Below, in pieces: positions 36,746 through 48,700 of a stretch of DNA of 64,000 nt. Each line of letters begins with the position of its first letter. Positions within the stretch are counted from its first letter, which is position 1. The notes under the pieces are model-generated. The model worked only from the letters and a program-made list of their open reading frames with translations, searched no databases and was not told the origin of the DNA. Source of the stretch: Cadophora sp. MPI-SDFR-AT-0126 (lineage: Eukaryota > Ascomycota > Leotiomycetes > Helotiales > Ploettnerulaceae); assembly GCA_020747065.1 (NCBI GenBank), contig JAGMVK010000012.1, positions 1,240,001 to 1,304,000 on the forward strand. Reading direction: 5' to 3'. The position numbers and the translations under genes are program-made.

Positions 36746-37497
36746 CTAAAAGTGCATGAACGCCGCTAACGCGAACGTGGTTCCGAATGAGATCTTGAAA
36801 GCTACGTTGTCCTGAACTGCTGAGCGTAGGTCGATGCTCGTGACGTATTTCTGCAAGCGGTTGTATGGGATAATATTGATGCCGTGATTTGAGGCGTACT
36901 GTTTTCATTAGTCCTCGGTCCCGTTCTTTTCCACTTCATTCTTCTAATTCCGGATCACAGGTGATGAATGGATCTTTGAAATGGGTAAAGACATACCTGT
37001 ACACCCACAACCAACAATCCTAATATCAGCGCCAGACTCCTCGAGAACGTGCTAACTGCCAATCCAGCACATAACCCTATAACTCAATCAGCCATCTCAT
37101 CCAATCCCACCACTCTCCCTCCTTTCCCTAGTCCCCTCCTCCCTTCCCAAATATCCCCTCCCCCTCTCCCTCCCTTCCCGCCGCAGCAAAATCTCTCCCA
37201 ACTCCCAAAAACAAAAAAAAAAAAAAAAAAAAAAAAAAACAGAATAGAAAAAAAGAACTCACCAATAATACTCCCACTACTAATCTGCCTCACAGCCCTC
37301 TCATTCAGCCTCCCCTCCCTCACAACCGGCACCTTCGCATTCCTCGCATACGAATCCTGTGATAGGATCGACGCTGGAGAAGAAGAGTCCATTCGGTAGG
37401 GTCTCTGGTACATGGTTTGGTGGGTGAGGAATGAGATGCCGAGACCTAGGCCGAGGGTTTGGGGCCGCATGAGGGGGCGGAGGAGGAGGCTTGCCAT
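36746..37497 (-). CDS. FUN14 domain protein, mitochondrial membrane
   Basis: Small membrane protein related to FUNDC1 and yeast Fun14, expected in the mitochondrial outer membrane. Exons (minus): 37263..37497, 36997..37076, 36746..36898, giving 155 residues. The N-terminus (MASLLLRPLMRPQTLGLGLG) is hydrophobic and basic. The domain includes SSGSIIGLCAGLAVSTFSR, LALILGLLVVGVQYASNHG, INIIPYNRLQKY and the final helix VAFKISFGTTFALAAF. Intron 1 (186 bases) contains a 27-base homopolymer (T on the coding strand) and a purine/pyrimidine-biased stretch; intron 2 is 98 bases. All joins are in phase. It is convergent with the aminopeptidase P gene, whose stop is about 160 bases away. Confidence 0.92.
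37213..37239. repeat. Poly-A/T homopolymer, 27 bases
   Basis: 27 consecutive A on the plus strand, inside intron 1 of the FUN14 gene. It is flanked by a C-rich, pyrimidine-biased stretch at 37120..37200. Confidence 0.95.
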
Positions 37498-38328
37498 TTT
37501 GTGTGGAACTGGAGGGGTGGAGGGGTGTTGAGAGATGAGGAATTGGGTTTCTAAAAGGTGTATAGGAGTTGGGTTTGGGGATTGATTTCGATGTTAGAGT
37601 GGTAAAGGGTAAGTTATTATTTGAGGGTTAGATGAAGCTGAGATGTTGTTTGTCTTGGATTTGCAGAGTTAGTGTTAGTGCCTGTTGACATCATGGATTG
37701 TCCAGTCCCAAGTGCAGCTTCAGCCTCGTGCCAGGAGTGGAGCGGAGCGGAGCATTACAGTAAGTAAGATGTAGATTTATTGAAACGACATACAAACCCT
37801 CAACGATCTTGAGAATAGACCTGTCAATTTACATACACATACACATCTATTGACAATAGTAACGAATCTCTATATTGCACCCTCACCTTATTGTGTCACT
37901 GCATTCAGACCCTGCCCCGCAACATGCAATGCAGCCCCCAGGGAATGTTCTTCAAAGCTTCCAGAACCTCGAAATTTCATGCCCTTGGCCAGGCGAAAAG
38001 CAAGGAAATACTTGAAAGCCACAAGTGGCTGCATACAGTAACAACCAAGCCATCCTATCATAACAATAACCTGCTTGTCTTCACAACCTCCAATACCTGC
38101 ATCTGCAGCTTCTTGCATGTTGTTGCGCGCAAGCAAGCATCATCGAGTCGAGTTGCATTGGCCAATGTGAAGTCCAGAAATAACCTTGTAATTCTTTCTT
38201 CCATCCAAACTCGAACCAAGTAATCCTCCAGCCCAGCCAACTTTGCCCTCAACTCTACATAACACCAGGCTGGCTACCCTCTCACCCATTCCACAGAGTA
38301 CATAGGAGCAGAAAATGACGAAGCAAGC
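37498..38328. promoter_or_regulatory. Divergent promoter region, FUN14 and SLP1
   Basis: About 830 bases between two divergent genes, with no recognisable gene inside. The short repeats GGAGCGGAGCGGAGC near 37737 and ACATACACATACACAT near 37832 are visible. Confidence 0.45.
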
Positions 38329-41300
38329 ATGCGTCTGTCCGGCCAGCATTTTCGCATCGTGAGCATCGCAGCGACTTTACCGCTGCTTCTAAGCGCAAAT
38401 GCCAGCACGATAACAACAGCCCCAAAGCCCACGGCGCTGACGAGCTCGAACACCGCTGCGACTGGTACCTGCGAGTTCAGGACCATTAATTACATCACCG
38501 ATACGCTGCCGCAGCAATGTCTGAAGAGCTCATGGAGTAGCGCGAATGGAACGGCCGTCAAGGCTGTAGAAGGTGGAGAGGCGACGACCACACATGCAGA
38601 AGCACAAGGTGGTGGGAATGGGAATGGGACAGCTACAGCAGGAGGAGATGCCGCTTCGAGCCCAACAAACAACCAAGATGCTCCGCAGAGTACGAATACA
38701 GGGGAATCAACACCAGGCGGAGGAGACCTAACGGCAGCGAGTCCAGCCTCTGAGACAGCAGGCGCAACAGCTACGGATCTCGATACCGGCGAACTGAGCG
38801 AATCCTCCTTCCTCTCCTTTGAAGAATGGAAGAAACAGACGCTCGAGAAAGCCGGACAAGCAAATGCGAATATCGGGGGTAAGAAGTCTGGAGATGGCAA
38901 GAAGAGGGATTCGGAAAGCTTCCAGAATAATCTTGATTCGCTGGGTGAGGAGGGGGAGATTGACCTGGACTTCGCGGCGTTTAGGAGTGGCGGGAAGGAG
39001 GAGAAGGGAAAAGGGAATGGTGGGGAAGAGGAGAGGGAGACTGAGGGGCAAGATGTGCAGGAGGTTGAAGGAGGGGAGAGGAAGGATCAGTATCGGAGTA
39101 AGGATGCTGGGAAGACGTGTAAGGAGCGGGCGAACTATGCATCATTTGATGCGGGTGCTACGATCTTGAAGACGCATCATGGGGCGAAGAATAACAAGGC
39201 GGTTTTGATTGAGAACAAGGATTCGTATATGCTTTCAGAGTGTACTATTGAGAACAAGTTTGTTATCATCGAGCTTTCGGTTAGTTCCTCTCATCATAAG
39301 CAGAAATCACTGGCTAATAATCTTATAGGAAGATATCTGGATCGATACTGTGGTTCTTGCCAACTACGAGTTCTTCTCCAGTATGGTACGGACTTTCAGA
39401 GTCAGTGTCAGTGATCGCTATCCAGTCAAGATGGACAAATGGAAAGATATTGGGACATACGAAGCTCGGAACTCGCGAGAGATCCAAGCCTTCTTGATCA
39501 CCAATCCTCAGATCTGGACACGATATATCCGTATCGAGTTCCTGAGCCACTATGGGAACGAGTACTATTGCCCACTCTCACTCGTCAGGGTGCATGGAAC
39601 TCGGATGCTAGAAAGTTGGAAAGAGTCTGAAGCAAGCGGAGATGATGATGAACTTGAGGAGATTGATGCTGGGCCAGACGAACAATTCATTCCAGATGCC
39701 GTGGCCGAGGTTGTTCAGATTGCAGAGCAGTTGAAGGCTGCGAGTGATGAGATGGCTAGGACTGCGGAGGCTTCTGAGCCTTCAGTACCATTCCAGAATT
39801 CGACTCAGACTGAAGCAACCAATTCGACAGAGAAGTTCCTGACTGAGACGACACCATGGGAGAATTCTGGAGCCTATATCTTCAGGTTTCCTAGCTCTGT
39901 ACCGGATGAAGTATGTCTTCCATCTGAATCTCCGATCCAGGTCATTCAGACTGTCACCATCTGCACAGGGGAAAATTCTACTCAAACCGTCCAGCCATCA
40001 ACTCAAAGTCCCGTTCCTGCCTCAGATACCCCTACAACCATCATCGAATCCACCACAACCCATACCATCAATTCTATCATGTCAAACGACTCCACCTTCA
40101 AGGATTCCTTAACTGCCGCAACCACCAACACCACCATTTCAACATCCGATATACCCATCTCTTCACCCCCAACAGCATCCACAACCCACAAGATACACAA
40201 CTCCACCCATCACAAGAACAAAACATCATCCACAACGTCCGCCTCCTCGTCACTCCCTACAATCCAAGAATCCTTCTTCAAAGCCGTCTCCCGACGCCTC
40301 AACTTCCTCGAAACGAACTCTACCCTCTCCCTCAAATACATCGAAGAGCAATCGCGCATCTTACGAGAAGCCTTCACCAAAGTCGAGAAAAAGCAACTAC
40401 AAAAAACAACGACCTTTCTCGACACACTGAACAGCACAGTTTTAGATGAGCTCCGCCAATTCAGACAGCAGTACGACGAAATCTGGCAAAGCACTGTCAT
40501 CTCCCTCGAGAGCCAGCGCGACGAATCCCGTCGTGAGATCCTAGCCATAAGTTCTCGCCTTAACATCCTAGCCGACGAAGTAGTCTTCCAAAAGCGCATG
40601 TCCATCGTACAATCCGTGCTCCTCCTTCTCTGTCTAGCATTAGTCATCTTCTCGCGCGTCTCGGGAGGAACAAATATCGATTTCCCCACTCTCCACAGTA
40701 GAGCCAGACTCCTGTCCGGTTTCCCCATTGAGAGCCCCCTCGAGAGTCCAGGTGAGAACTCGGAGTATCGAAGGGCGAATGGGCGGCCTTGGCAGGACTC
40801 TGGAGATCAGAGGCTTCATTTTGATGATGACGCGGAGGCGCCGCCGACTCCTGTGTCGGCTTACTCGCGCTCTGAAGATGTCAATTCTACGCCGCCTTCT
40901 GGAGGGGACGATTTGGATGGTGGGAATACCGGGTATTTCCTTTCAGCTGCAGAAGAGCCGGAAAATTACGAATCCGGCCCTTCATCGCGAAATATCACAC
41001 CTGTGAAACCCGTACCGCCAAATACTACATATTCCTCTCCACAGAGTACACATCTTGAGCCCACGACGCCAAAGACTCGGACCCCAAAGAAGAGGAAGGG
41101 CTTTGTACGGCAGAGGTCAGCTTCTATGGAAGATGAGGTGTTCAGTAGCCCGAACGAGAATGGCAGCGCTCCGAAACTGAGCATGAATGGCATGAGTCCG
41201 CCAGTCATCTCGGTACAAGACGCAACGCCTATTAGGAGACAGAGGTCGATCTCACCTTCGCCTTCGCCTACACCTGACAAGGGAGGGATGAGGGTGACGA

Positions 41301-41605
41301 CCACGGAAGTAAGTGATTCGTTTGATGGAGATGAAGAGAGTGGCGAGAACTCCATGAGGCAAGATAATTCTTCACATCTACCTTCTCCGCCGCCGGATTA
41401 TTTTCCCACAGAAACAGAAACACGACAACAGAACCAACGGGCAAGGACAGACGCAGACACAGACACAGACACAAATCCAAGTACAGCAACAGCAACAACA
41501 CCGTTCGCCACCTCTCCTCCAGCACCAGCCAGCCCCACCCGCGAACGCAAGCAGAGTTTCAGTATAGCGCGGAAGCCTTTACCGGCTTTACCTCCTGATG
41601 CCTGA
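38329..41605 (+). CDS. SLP1: SUN-domain membrane protein SLP1-like
   Basis: Yeast Slp1 is an ER membrane glycoprotein acting with Emp65 in quality control of soluble ER proteins. Exons 38329..39279 and 39329..41605 with one 49-base intron give 1075 residues. A signal peptide (residues 1-26) precedes a Ser/Thr/Gly-rich lumenal linker and the conserved SFEEWKKQTLEKA motif. The SUN domain is near residues 265-435: NYASFDAGATILKTH, LIENKDSYMLSECT, ELSEDIWIDTVVLANYE, YIRIEFLSHYGNEYYCPL and SLVRVHGTRM. A Ser/Thr-rich stretch and a coiled coil (about 625-740) follow, then one transmembrane segment SVLLLLCLALVIFSRV and a long disordered cytosolic tail with a DADTDTDT repeat. The long tail is typical of filamentous fungi. 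Confidence 0.93.
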
Positions 41606-42817
41606 ATTCACCCTCGGGAACTTGTAACCCATACATATGACAGAATATACGATATACGCGGGCAGTACATACGCACATGAACAAAGCAACGAACAGATCG
41701 ACAGATGAACATATATACACTAACCGACATACATACATACATACAGCATGGAGCTTTTGGCGTTGTCCTTTTTTTGATGCATGACCAGGTAGTGTGCTTG
41801 AGCGAGGCGTTTCTTGGGACGGGTTGTTTTGGTTCGATTTGACTTGCTTGGATACCGTATTGAGAGCCACCGCGACGGGTGCCGGTGTTGGGTTCTCAGA
41901 TGCAGAAACCTCCTGAGGTGGGAACATGATGTTCACACTCGAATGGGGGGATGAGCTGAAGCCTGTCGAGGCTGTGTGCATATTTACAGTACATAGATAC
42001 CTACCTGCTCATTGTATGAAGTAGATACAATGGAGTAGACTCAAAACACCCCCTTAACATGTGTCTTTAGTCTCTTCGTTCACGTATCTCGCTACTAATT
42101 CTCTCCATCCCGGTTTCCCCTCCACTTCTTCCCCTCCCCGCAGTCCGACACTCCGCAACTCCCACATATTCAGTTTTCAAATCTTCCAAGTGTTTCCTTT
42201 GCCTTCATCCGAAAGCAGTCCATGCAGGAGACGACTCGCTCATCTTCACCTGAATCTGCTCGGCAATCATCCGTGGTCACGACACCATCCCCTTCTTCAA
42301 CTGATCTACTGTATGATAAGAATCAAGTCCCTGGTAAGCTTGCGTCTCGGGTTCTACTTCACAGCACAATGTCTTCAACGAGGGGATACCCAGTATTGCA
42401 AGAACCTCACACATTCAAATAAAAGTAACGAGGTAGACAGTCAAAAAGATGCATTGACTATCTGTTCGGCAATCTACCGCCGTGTATGCTCAGCTATGAA
42501 AAATTCCCTCGTCAATGGGGTCTGGTATGATGAAAAAGCAACGAAATATGTAGTGTTCCTTGAGCCAAGCAAATATGATGTTTGATGATGGTGATCTGGA
42601 ACAAAAGCCAAACCAGATCACTCAATGGTCAAAAAATTCCTGCCAAACCCGTCTTCTAGGATGATAAAGGTCATTCCACCAAATTGACCTTTCTTCCTAG
42701 ATACCCGCAACAAGAAATGCGCCCAATTGGACCAAGCCCAGAGTCCAAGAGCCCAGCAGAACGAAATAACCTTGTTCTATTAAGACATCAGTCTATAGCT
42801 CTGTTAGCAGCGAGCAT
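41606..42817. other. Convergent intergenic region with a doubtful small ORF
   Basis: About 1.2 kb between convergent SLP1 and the Mei2-like gene. A (CATA) repeat lies near 41728..41746. On the plus strand an ATG at 42222 opens a Ser/Thr-rich peptide (SSSPESARQSS) that meets a good donor GTAAGC at 42334. Continuing frames give a plausible tail ending at 42585, but the only in-frame acceptor makes a 31-base intron, too short for a normal one. I treat it as unproven. Confidence 0.3.
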
Positions 42818-45798
42818 CTACTGATCGGGATAACCGTCACAGTTAGGGTAGCCTAGGTAAAGGTTTTCATCGTAGTATTCATCGCGCTCAGCGAGACTTG
42901 TACCACGGTCGTACTGGCTGCGACGACGGCGCTGCTCATCGCGAAAGTGTTGTCCTGCACTTGGAGCGAAGAGACCTGGACAGCGTGAGTAACAGCCCTG
43001 CACATTGGGTACCTGGAAGAACTTACCAACGTGCTCAGCATTTTCACATGATCGCTTCAGCTTCGATGCGTTGTCAGAAGGCGGGAATGGCTCCTCCTTA
43101 CCAGCAAGCTCCTTACCATCCTGGAGGATGAAGAACAACTGATGCTTGTTAGAACTGCGGTCCCGAGGAATAAGCTCTAAATACCTTAGGGCGATAGTGC
43201 TCAGGCTCCAACATGACCGAAGAATTGCGGAACTTCTGGATCAGACAGTCGCGACCTTGAATAGCTATAAAGATGTTAGAAAGATGTGTACTTTGTGAAA
43301 GAGGGAACTTACTGGCATAAGAGACTTCGGCAACCTTGTCAGAGCGGAAGCGTTGCCTGGAGGCCGTAATTAGCATTCATTAACCGGAGAAGTAAATAAA
43401 ATGTGAGTACTTGCCACTTTTGATTCGATCTAGTCTCAACAAACTGAATTTGAAGTTAGCGTGGTCCCAGGTTCGCGGCGGATGTATACATACGTTGATG
43501 ATATCAAGAGGCTGAGGTGGTTAGCTGAGCTATGTGAAGTTAGGGTAGCGCGTACTCACGTCATGGAAATTGATGAAAGCGTATCCAACGCTATCCTGTG
43601 GTCAGTCGATGTTCTTGAAGGGAAAATTGCTGTACACACTTGCAGTTGTTGCTGAAGTCGATGCGCAGATACATGAAGTCGTATTGGCCAAAGCTCGACT
43701 CATCAACAATTTCCTTTAACATTGCTTGATCAACCTTATTCGGGATGTTCCGAAGCATGACCTGATCCGTGTCAGTAGATCTAAGGCCGGGTGGAGATGG
43801 GAAGAACTTACTGTAGTGCGAACATCAATACCTGCACGGATTCTCTCAATGTCAACGTGATTATGCTGACCGGCAGCCTGGTTGGGTCTTGGACTTCGAG
43901 GACCAAGGTGGCGATTTCCACCATATCGGACCATGCCGTACTGACCATCCCACCTACCATCACCACGAGGGTGGTAGTAGTTGTTCTGTCTAGGGCTAGA
44001 ACGGAAATTGTTCTCAGGGAAGCGTGAGGAAGGGGAGGGATACTGCGGTCCATAACCATTGCTGCGAGGAGTATAAGGCACCATGCTGTTTGAGTTGTAT
44101 CCTTGCTGGAAGAATGATGGTGGGCCGTGGTTTTGGTATTGGCCATATCCATCTACACTATACTGTTGGAGCGGCGCACCCATAGTAGCTGGAGGGTAGA
44201 CATTATTGATTGCAAGCGGCAGCACACCAGGAGGCATACCAAAACCAGCGGTGCCTAAACCATAGCCAATGGGGCTTGTAGTTACACTGAATCCAGAAGT
44301 GTTCTGGCTGGGCAACGTCTGATTGCTATCGATGGACATGCTACCCATTGCGCCAGTGAGGCTGTTTTGGTCTCCTGAAGGGCCAGATCGGCGGGTTGGA
44401 GTGAAAGTCGGTGCAGATCGTTGAGTGTGCCCCGTCGACACCTTGTCGGGCTCGTGGAGAGTAATGGAGATCGTGCATGGGTCAACAGCATCCTAGATCG
44501 CTTAAGCTTCAAGGACTTCAAGTTATTAGAGAGATAGTCACTTACAGTCAGGTTCATGTTATTGAGACGCTGCATGGCTCGCATCGCATGACCCGCATCA
44601 TTGAACTCAGCGATTAGGTGGAAGATACCTGCTTCGGTAGCAGCCATCTTTTGCCAAGCAACAATTGGGCCCTCAACTGCCAAAAGATCTCGAATACCCT
44701 TCTCAAATTGGATCTTGTTTGAACCACGTCCAGACGGATACTTGACTCGAAGAGCCACTTGACCTTCATGTGCAGACATGGGCTTGGTCTGAGGAGAGAC
44801 AGTCTAGAAATGGTCAGAAAGTTGAGGTGTCTCATCACACTGAATTGATTGACCAACCTTATGATATGTAGTAATGGAGACGTACTCTACAGCGATATTG
44901 TCGTGGTCCTTGCTAAGCGCATTGTAGAGCATTGGAGCATCGGAAATGTTTCCCAATTTGACGTATACAACATCACCAAGATCTCGGAATTTGTGACTGC
45001 CACGGACAGGGTTGCCGGTCTGATACAGCTTCTGAATAGGAGATGAAGTTAGAGCGTGATGCTTGAGGAATTAAAAAATTGGGGAAACGTATAGAATAGC
45101 GACCTACCTTCCATGTAGCCTCAATCAGCGGCATAACGTCGTTCTTCATGATACTAGAGACCTTAATGTTTCGGGACATCATAGTACTAGTAGTAAAGAC
45201 ACCGAAGCTCATGTCAGAGTCGCTGATTCCACGGGATGGGCTGTTCTCCTTCGCAATCACAGCGTCAAGATACTGGGTGGTACCGGGAACTGGGCCTGAT
45301 ATGCTGGAACCGGAAGGGGTCGAGCCTGTTGATGATGCTCTCATACCGAAAGGCTTGAATGCCGAAGCAGTTGCGGACAGCTTTTGATCTGTCTTGGCTG
45401 CCTTCGCAGAGGTGACAAAGGGATCGCTGTGTGCACCTGGTGGTGGCATGCTAGAACGGCCGGCAGAGACTTGAGAGACGCGAACATCCTCTGGAGAGAA
45501 AGCCGTCAAGGTTGTGTAGGGAGTGTTCTGAACCGATTCATCTCGCAAGGAGGAGTTGGGTGAGTTGGTATATCGGGACATTGTCATGGTCGAGGTGAAA
45601 GAACTCGAGGAAGATGTAAGGCTGATAGTGATCTGAATAAGCATGTGGGTTAGTTGATGTTGTAATTTCATGGAGGACTTGTAAGGAGGGATAGTTTATC
45701 GGTCTGTGTAGAGGGGAAACACAACCATGTGGCAAAAAATCAATGAAGTAGCAGGAGCAACCTTGCACTCTGAGAACAGTGAATTGAGCAGATGACAT
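42818..45798 (-). CDS. mei2: Mei2-like RNA-binding protein (C-terminal Mei2 RRM)
   Basis: Fission-yeast Mei2 is an RNA-binding switch for meiosis; roles in filamentous fungi are poorly known. Thirteen exons (minus): 45769..45798, 45108..45632, 44858..45031, 44546..44803, 43812..44492, 43640..43761, 43560..43590, 43494..43511, 43415..43443, 43313..43356, 43185..43264, 43027..43138, 42818..42975, giving 753 residues. Two weak N-terminal RRM-like regions (residues about 190-330) precede a Gly/Tyr/Asn/Pro-rich linker. The diagnostic C-terminal RRM follows: TTVMLRNIPNKVDQAML, YDFMYLRIDF, NNCNVGYAFINF and KVAEVSYATIQGRDCLIQKF, then SSVMLEPEHYRPKLF. Eight of the exons fall on this RRM and tail, one only 18 bases. 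The ninth intron has a GCAAGT donor. The first exon is inferred and less certain. Confidence 0.93.
43357..43414 (-). other. GC-AG intron in the Mei2-like gene
   Basis: 58-base intron with donor GCAAGT, a GCTAAT branch site and acceptor TCCAG. The joined sequence KWQRFRSDKVAEVSYA matches the family. Because GCAA is repeated at both ends, a GT-AA reading gives the same mRNA, but GC-AG is the known class. Confidence 0.75.
43494..43511 (-). other. 18-base microexon in the Mei2-like gene
   Basis: Encodes PLDIIN between two introns of 48 and 50 bases, both with good GT-AG signals (GTGAGT...CCTCAG and GTATGT...ATTCAG). The residues fill the expected place after FINFHD and before FVETR in the Mei2 RRM. 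Confidence 0.8.
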
Positions 45799-48700
45799 GA
45801 TCGCTACGATTTGAATAGGACTGGACAGAACGAAGCATATTGAAGAATGAAACAAATTCGGGGAAAGTGTGTTCAACAAGGATCAATAAGAAGCGTACCC
45901 AAGACGCAAGATGAAAGCCAAGCTCTCGCTAATCGAAAAGGGTTGAAATAGTTCGCTTCTCGAAGCGATGTTGACATGTCGTAACAGTGAATGTGAAATG
46001 AACCTTGACACTGCTTGAAATTATAAAGTCAAGATGACAACACAAATAATGTGGATATGTTCGCGTCTTGTGAAAAGATTGCAAGCAACGTGATCGTGAC
46101 GGTCTGGGAGAGCGCTGATTAGCACCTCTTCAAGTGAGAAAGTGCACAGCAATAGAAGGAAACCATCCGTCCACTTATGGAACAACATATTGGTGAGCAA
46201 GATGTAACAACACATCATTAACCTATTAAAGGGTCAATGAGTTCGTGATTGTGCACTTGTTTAGAAAGCAACTTGCTTTTCCATGGAAACACTGGGTTTG
46301 GACCGCAGGAGAGAGCCAAGCGATCCTTCACCTGTTGAAGCAGCAGCGTCACCATGGACGTGTAGCTTGAAGGCATATGTATTGCTTCCTCAGCCAACAT
46401 CAAGAGAGCCCGGTGCAACGAGAGAGCAGGAACGTAGAGTGTTTGTGTGATACATTGGAGGGCCAAGCCTGTGGGGCAGTAATACAGGGACAACGCCCCC
46501 CCGAGTGTGTAAGGCCACTGAAAGGTGCTGAAGGTAATGCAAGCAGTGGCTGGAGACAAAGATGACTCTATGATGATGGTGAGATAGAGGTACGGAACAA
46601 AAAGTGTTCGTTGATCCCACAGCTTTGAGAAATGACGAGGTGCAGATGCTGGGAAGAGGTGCTAGATGCAACAAAGAGCGAGGAGATGTGTATGGTACAT
46701 CTGCAATCAGAGAATGTAGAAGTAAGCAATCTTCAAAGATACAGAATGTATATTTAGGAAATGAAGCCCATGCATATATCGGTAAATGTCGGTGGACGAC
46801 TTGAGCTCTCTCGAAACTGAAACTTCAGAACTGATAGTGTGAGATATGTGCAGCTGCAATAGAGTATTGTAGACCAGACGCATTTTCGGTGTGCAGAAAA
46901 CGACCTTAGTGGAGGAAAGTGTGTTCGTGATTAGGGGTTTGTGTTAGATGCAGATGTGTTGAAGTAGGTACTAACCAGAGTCTGCAGTAGTCTTGAAAAG
47001 TTAGCAATGTCTCATGAATGCGAAGAGGCCAGTTAGATGGAGCAGAGAGTAGGAAGGATAGTGGGAACGGCAATAGAGGCAGGTGCAAGCTCCAAGAGCG
47101 AGTCAAAACAGCGTGAAGACTGCTCAGGAAGAAAGTAAACAATGGCGACGAGTGGCTCTTGCTATAGGATGAGGGCAGGTAGGGAGGAAGCATAAGGCAC
47201 AGTGCTTCGTCAGGGTGACGGGAAAGGGAGTACTTACGAAAAACCAACAGATGACGGCGATGCTGTGTCCCAAGGACGACGACAAAATGGCAGCAGGCGG
47301 TACCAAGGTAGTTGAAGCTGGGGCGTTGTATGGTTTCCTGAATACGGCAACGGACGAACAAAAGGCGCAGACCAAAGAAGGTTGGGTGAGAGAAGAGGAG
47401 ACAAAGGTGATGGGAGTCGATGATGGTGTTTTGGGAAGAAGAGAAAGATGCAGTTGAGGAGGGGGAGAGGGAGATTTATCGTGGGCCGGCGCAGCTCACT
47501 AGTGCGACTGCCACATGGCAAGGAGGGCCGAGCCTGAAATGGAAAGTGCTCGATCCGTTTGAGGCACTCCTCGACCTCTTACAATGTCCGGTCGGCTCCT
47601 ATTCGTTGGCTTAAGGTCATATACATTCATCCTGGCTTAGAGGAGGAAGGAGGCAGACTTGAAGGAGGAGGACAGCGTTGGGAAGAGAGTTCAATACAAT
47701 ATAGAGGCAAAGCATGATTAAGGAAGCGCTGCTTGGTCCTCTTGAGCCCATTTCTTGAACATGCTGTGTGGTAATGGCTCAAGTATTGGCGATCCCCACG
47801 AATAGGGCACAAATATAAGGAGATTCTCAATCACAAAGCCGAGAATTTCAATAGAAAGCAGTATGAGTTGTACAAGCTTGCATCTTTTCTGGAATTATGC
47901 TTCTGCAGAGGTTTCGAGTCAAGACCGCCCAAATTAAAGAATGCCTAGCATTGTGAAGCAATACAACAGTATATCTTCACTAAGGGCATTGTTCTGGTAC
48001 TCCAAAGACCCTATGAGATGAGCCACTGGATAGCATGACTTCGTATAGTAGTGAGGTTCTTGGTTGATAGAGAGAAACGAATGTCCTTGTCGTGAATGAT
48101 GTCCTTCTATCATTCGAAGAGTAAGAGCCTAGAAACACTGGAAATCTTGGAGCCCTTTTCACAGGACACCAAATAACAGATTTGATCTTGATCTTCAGCA
48201 TTCATGTTCTGGATTATATCTTTATCCTGCCAAACGATCGCTCATTGCTGAAACCTCTTCGAAGTGTCTAACAGATCATGGTATGCCGACAGGTACAGTT
48301 CAACTACTTGCCAAAAAAGATCAGAGGACGAAACAACGTTTATTACACCACCACAAAAACGCCATCAAGGTCTGCGACGAACCCGAAGATTGTTCTGCTC
48401 ATCAAAGAATGTGCGTTCAAGATCATTGTCTTCATTGGAGTGGCTTATTGACACTAGAGAGGAGAGCCAACAGCTAGACTCTTCCTCCAAGATGCTCTAC
48501 GATCGACCGACTGCGAGGCAGGGAAAAGCATTTATAGATCGCAGATACAGACGGCGGTCGACCAAGACTCCTTTTTCACGAATTGAAGAAATTGAGCTGA
48601 CACACTGGCATAACAGACAATCGTTCGAACAGTTCTTCAGCTTCGACGAGCAAGCCCGAAACTCCGAGCTGCGACAATCCTACGAGCTTACGATTTCCTC

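Noticed and set aside
40210..40728. 172-codon minus-strand frame opposite SLP1
   Set aside because: Reverse image of the coiled-coil and transmembrane part of SLP1; low-complexity and without motifs.
42222..42585. Possible two-exon small gene with donor GTAAGC
   Set aside because: The only frame-keeping acceptor makes a 31-base intron, below the normal minimum, and the product is not recognisable.
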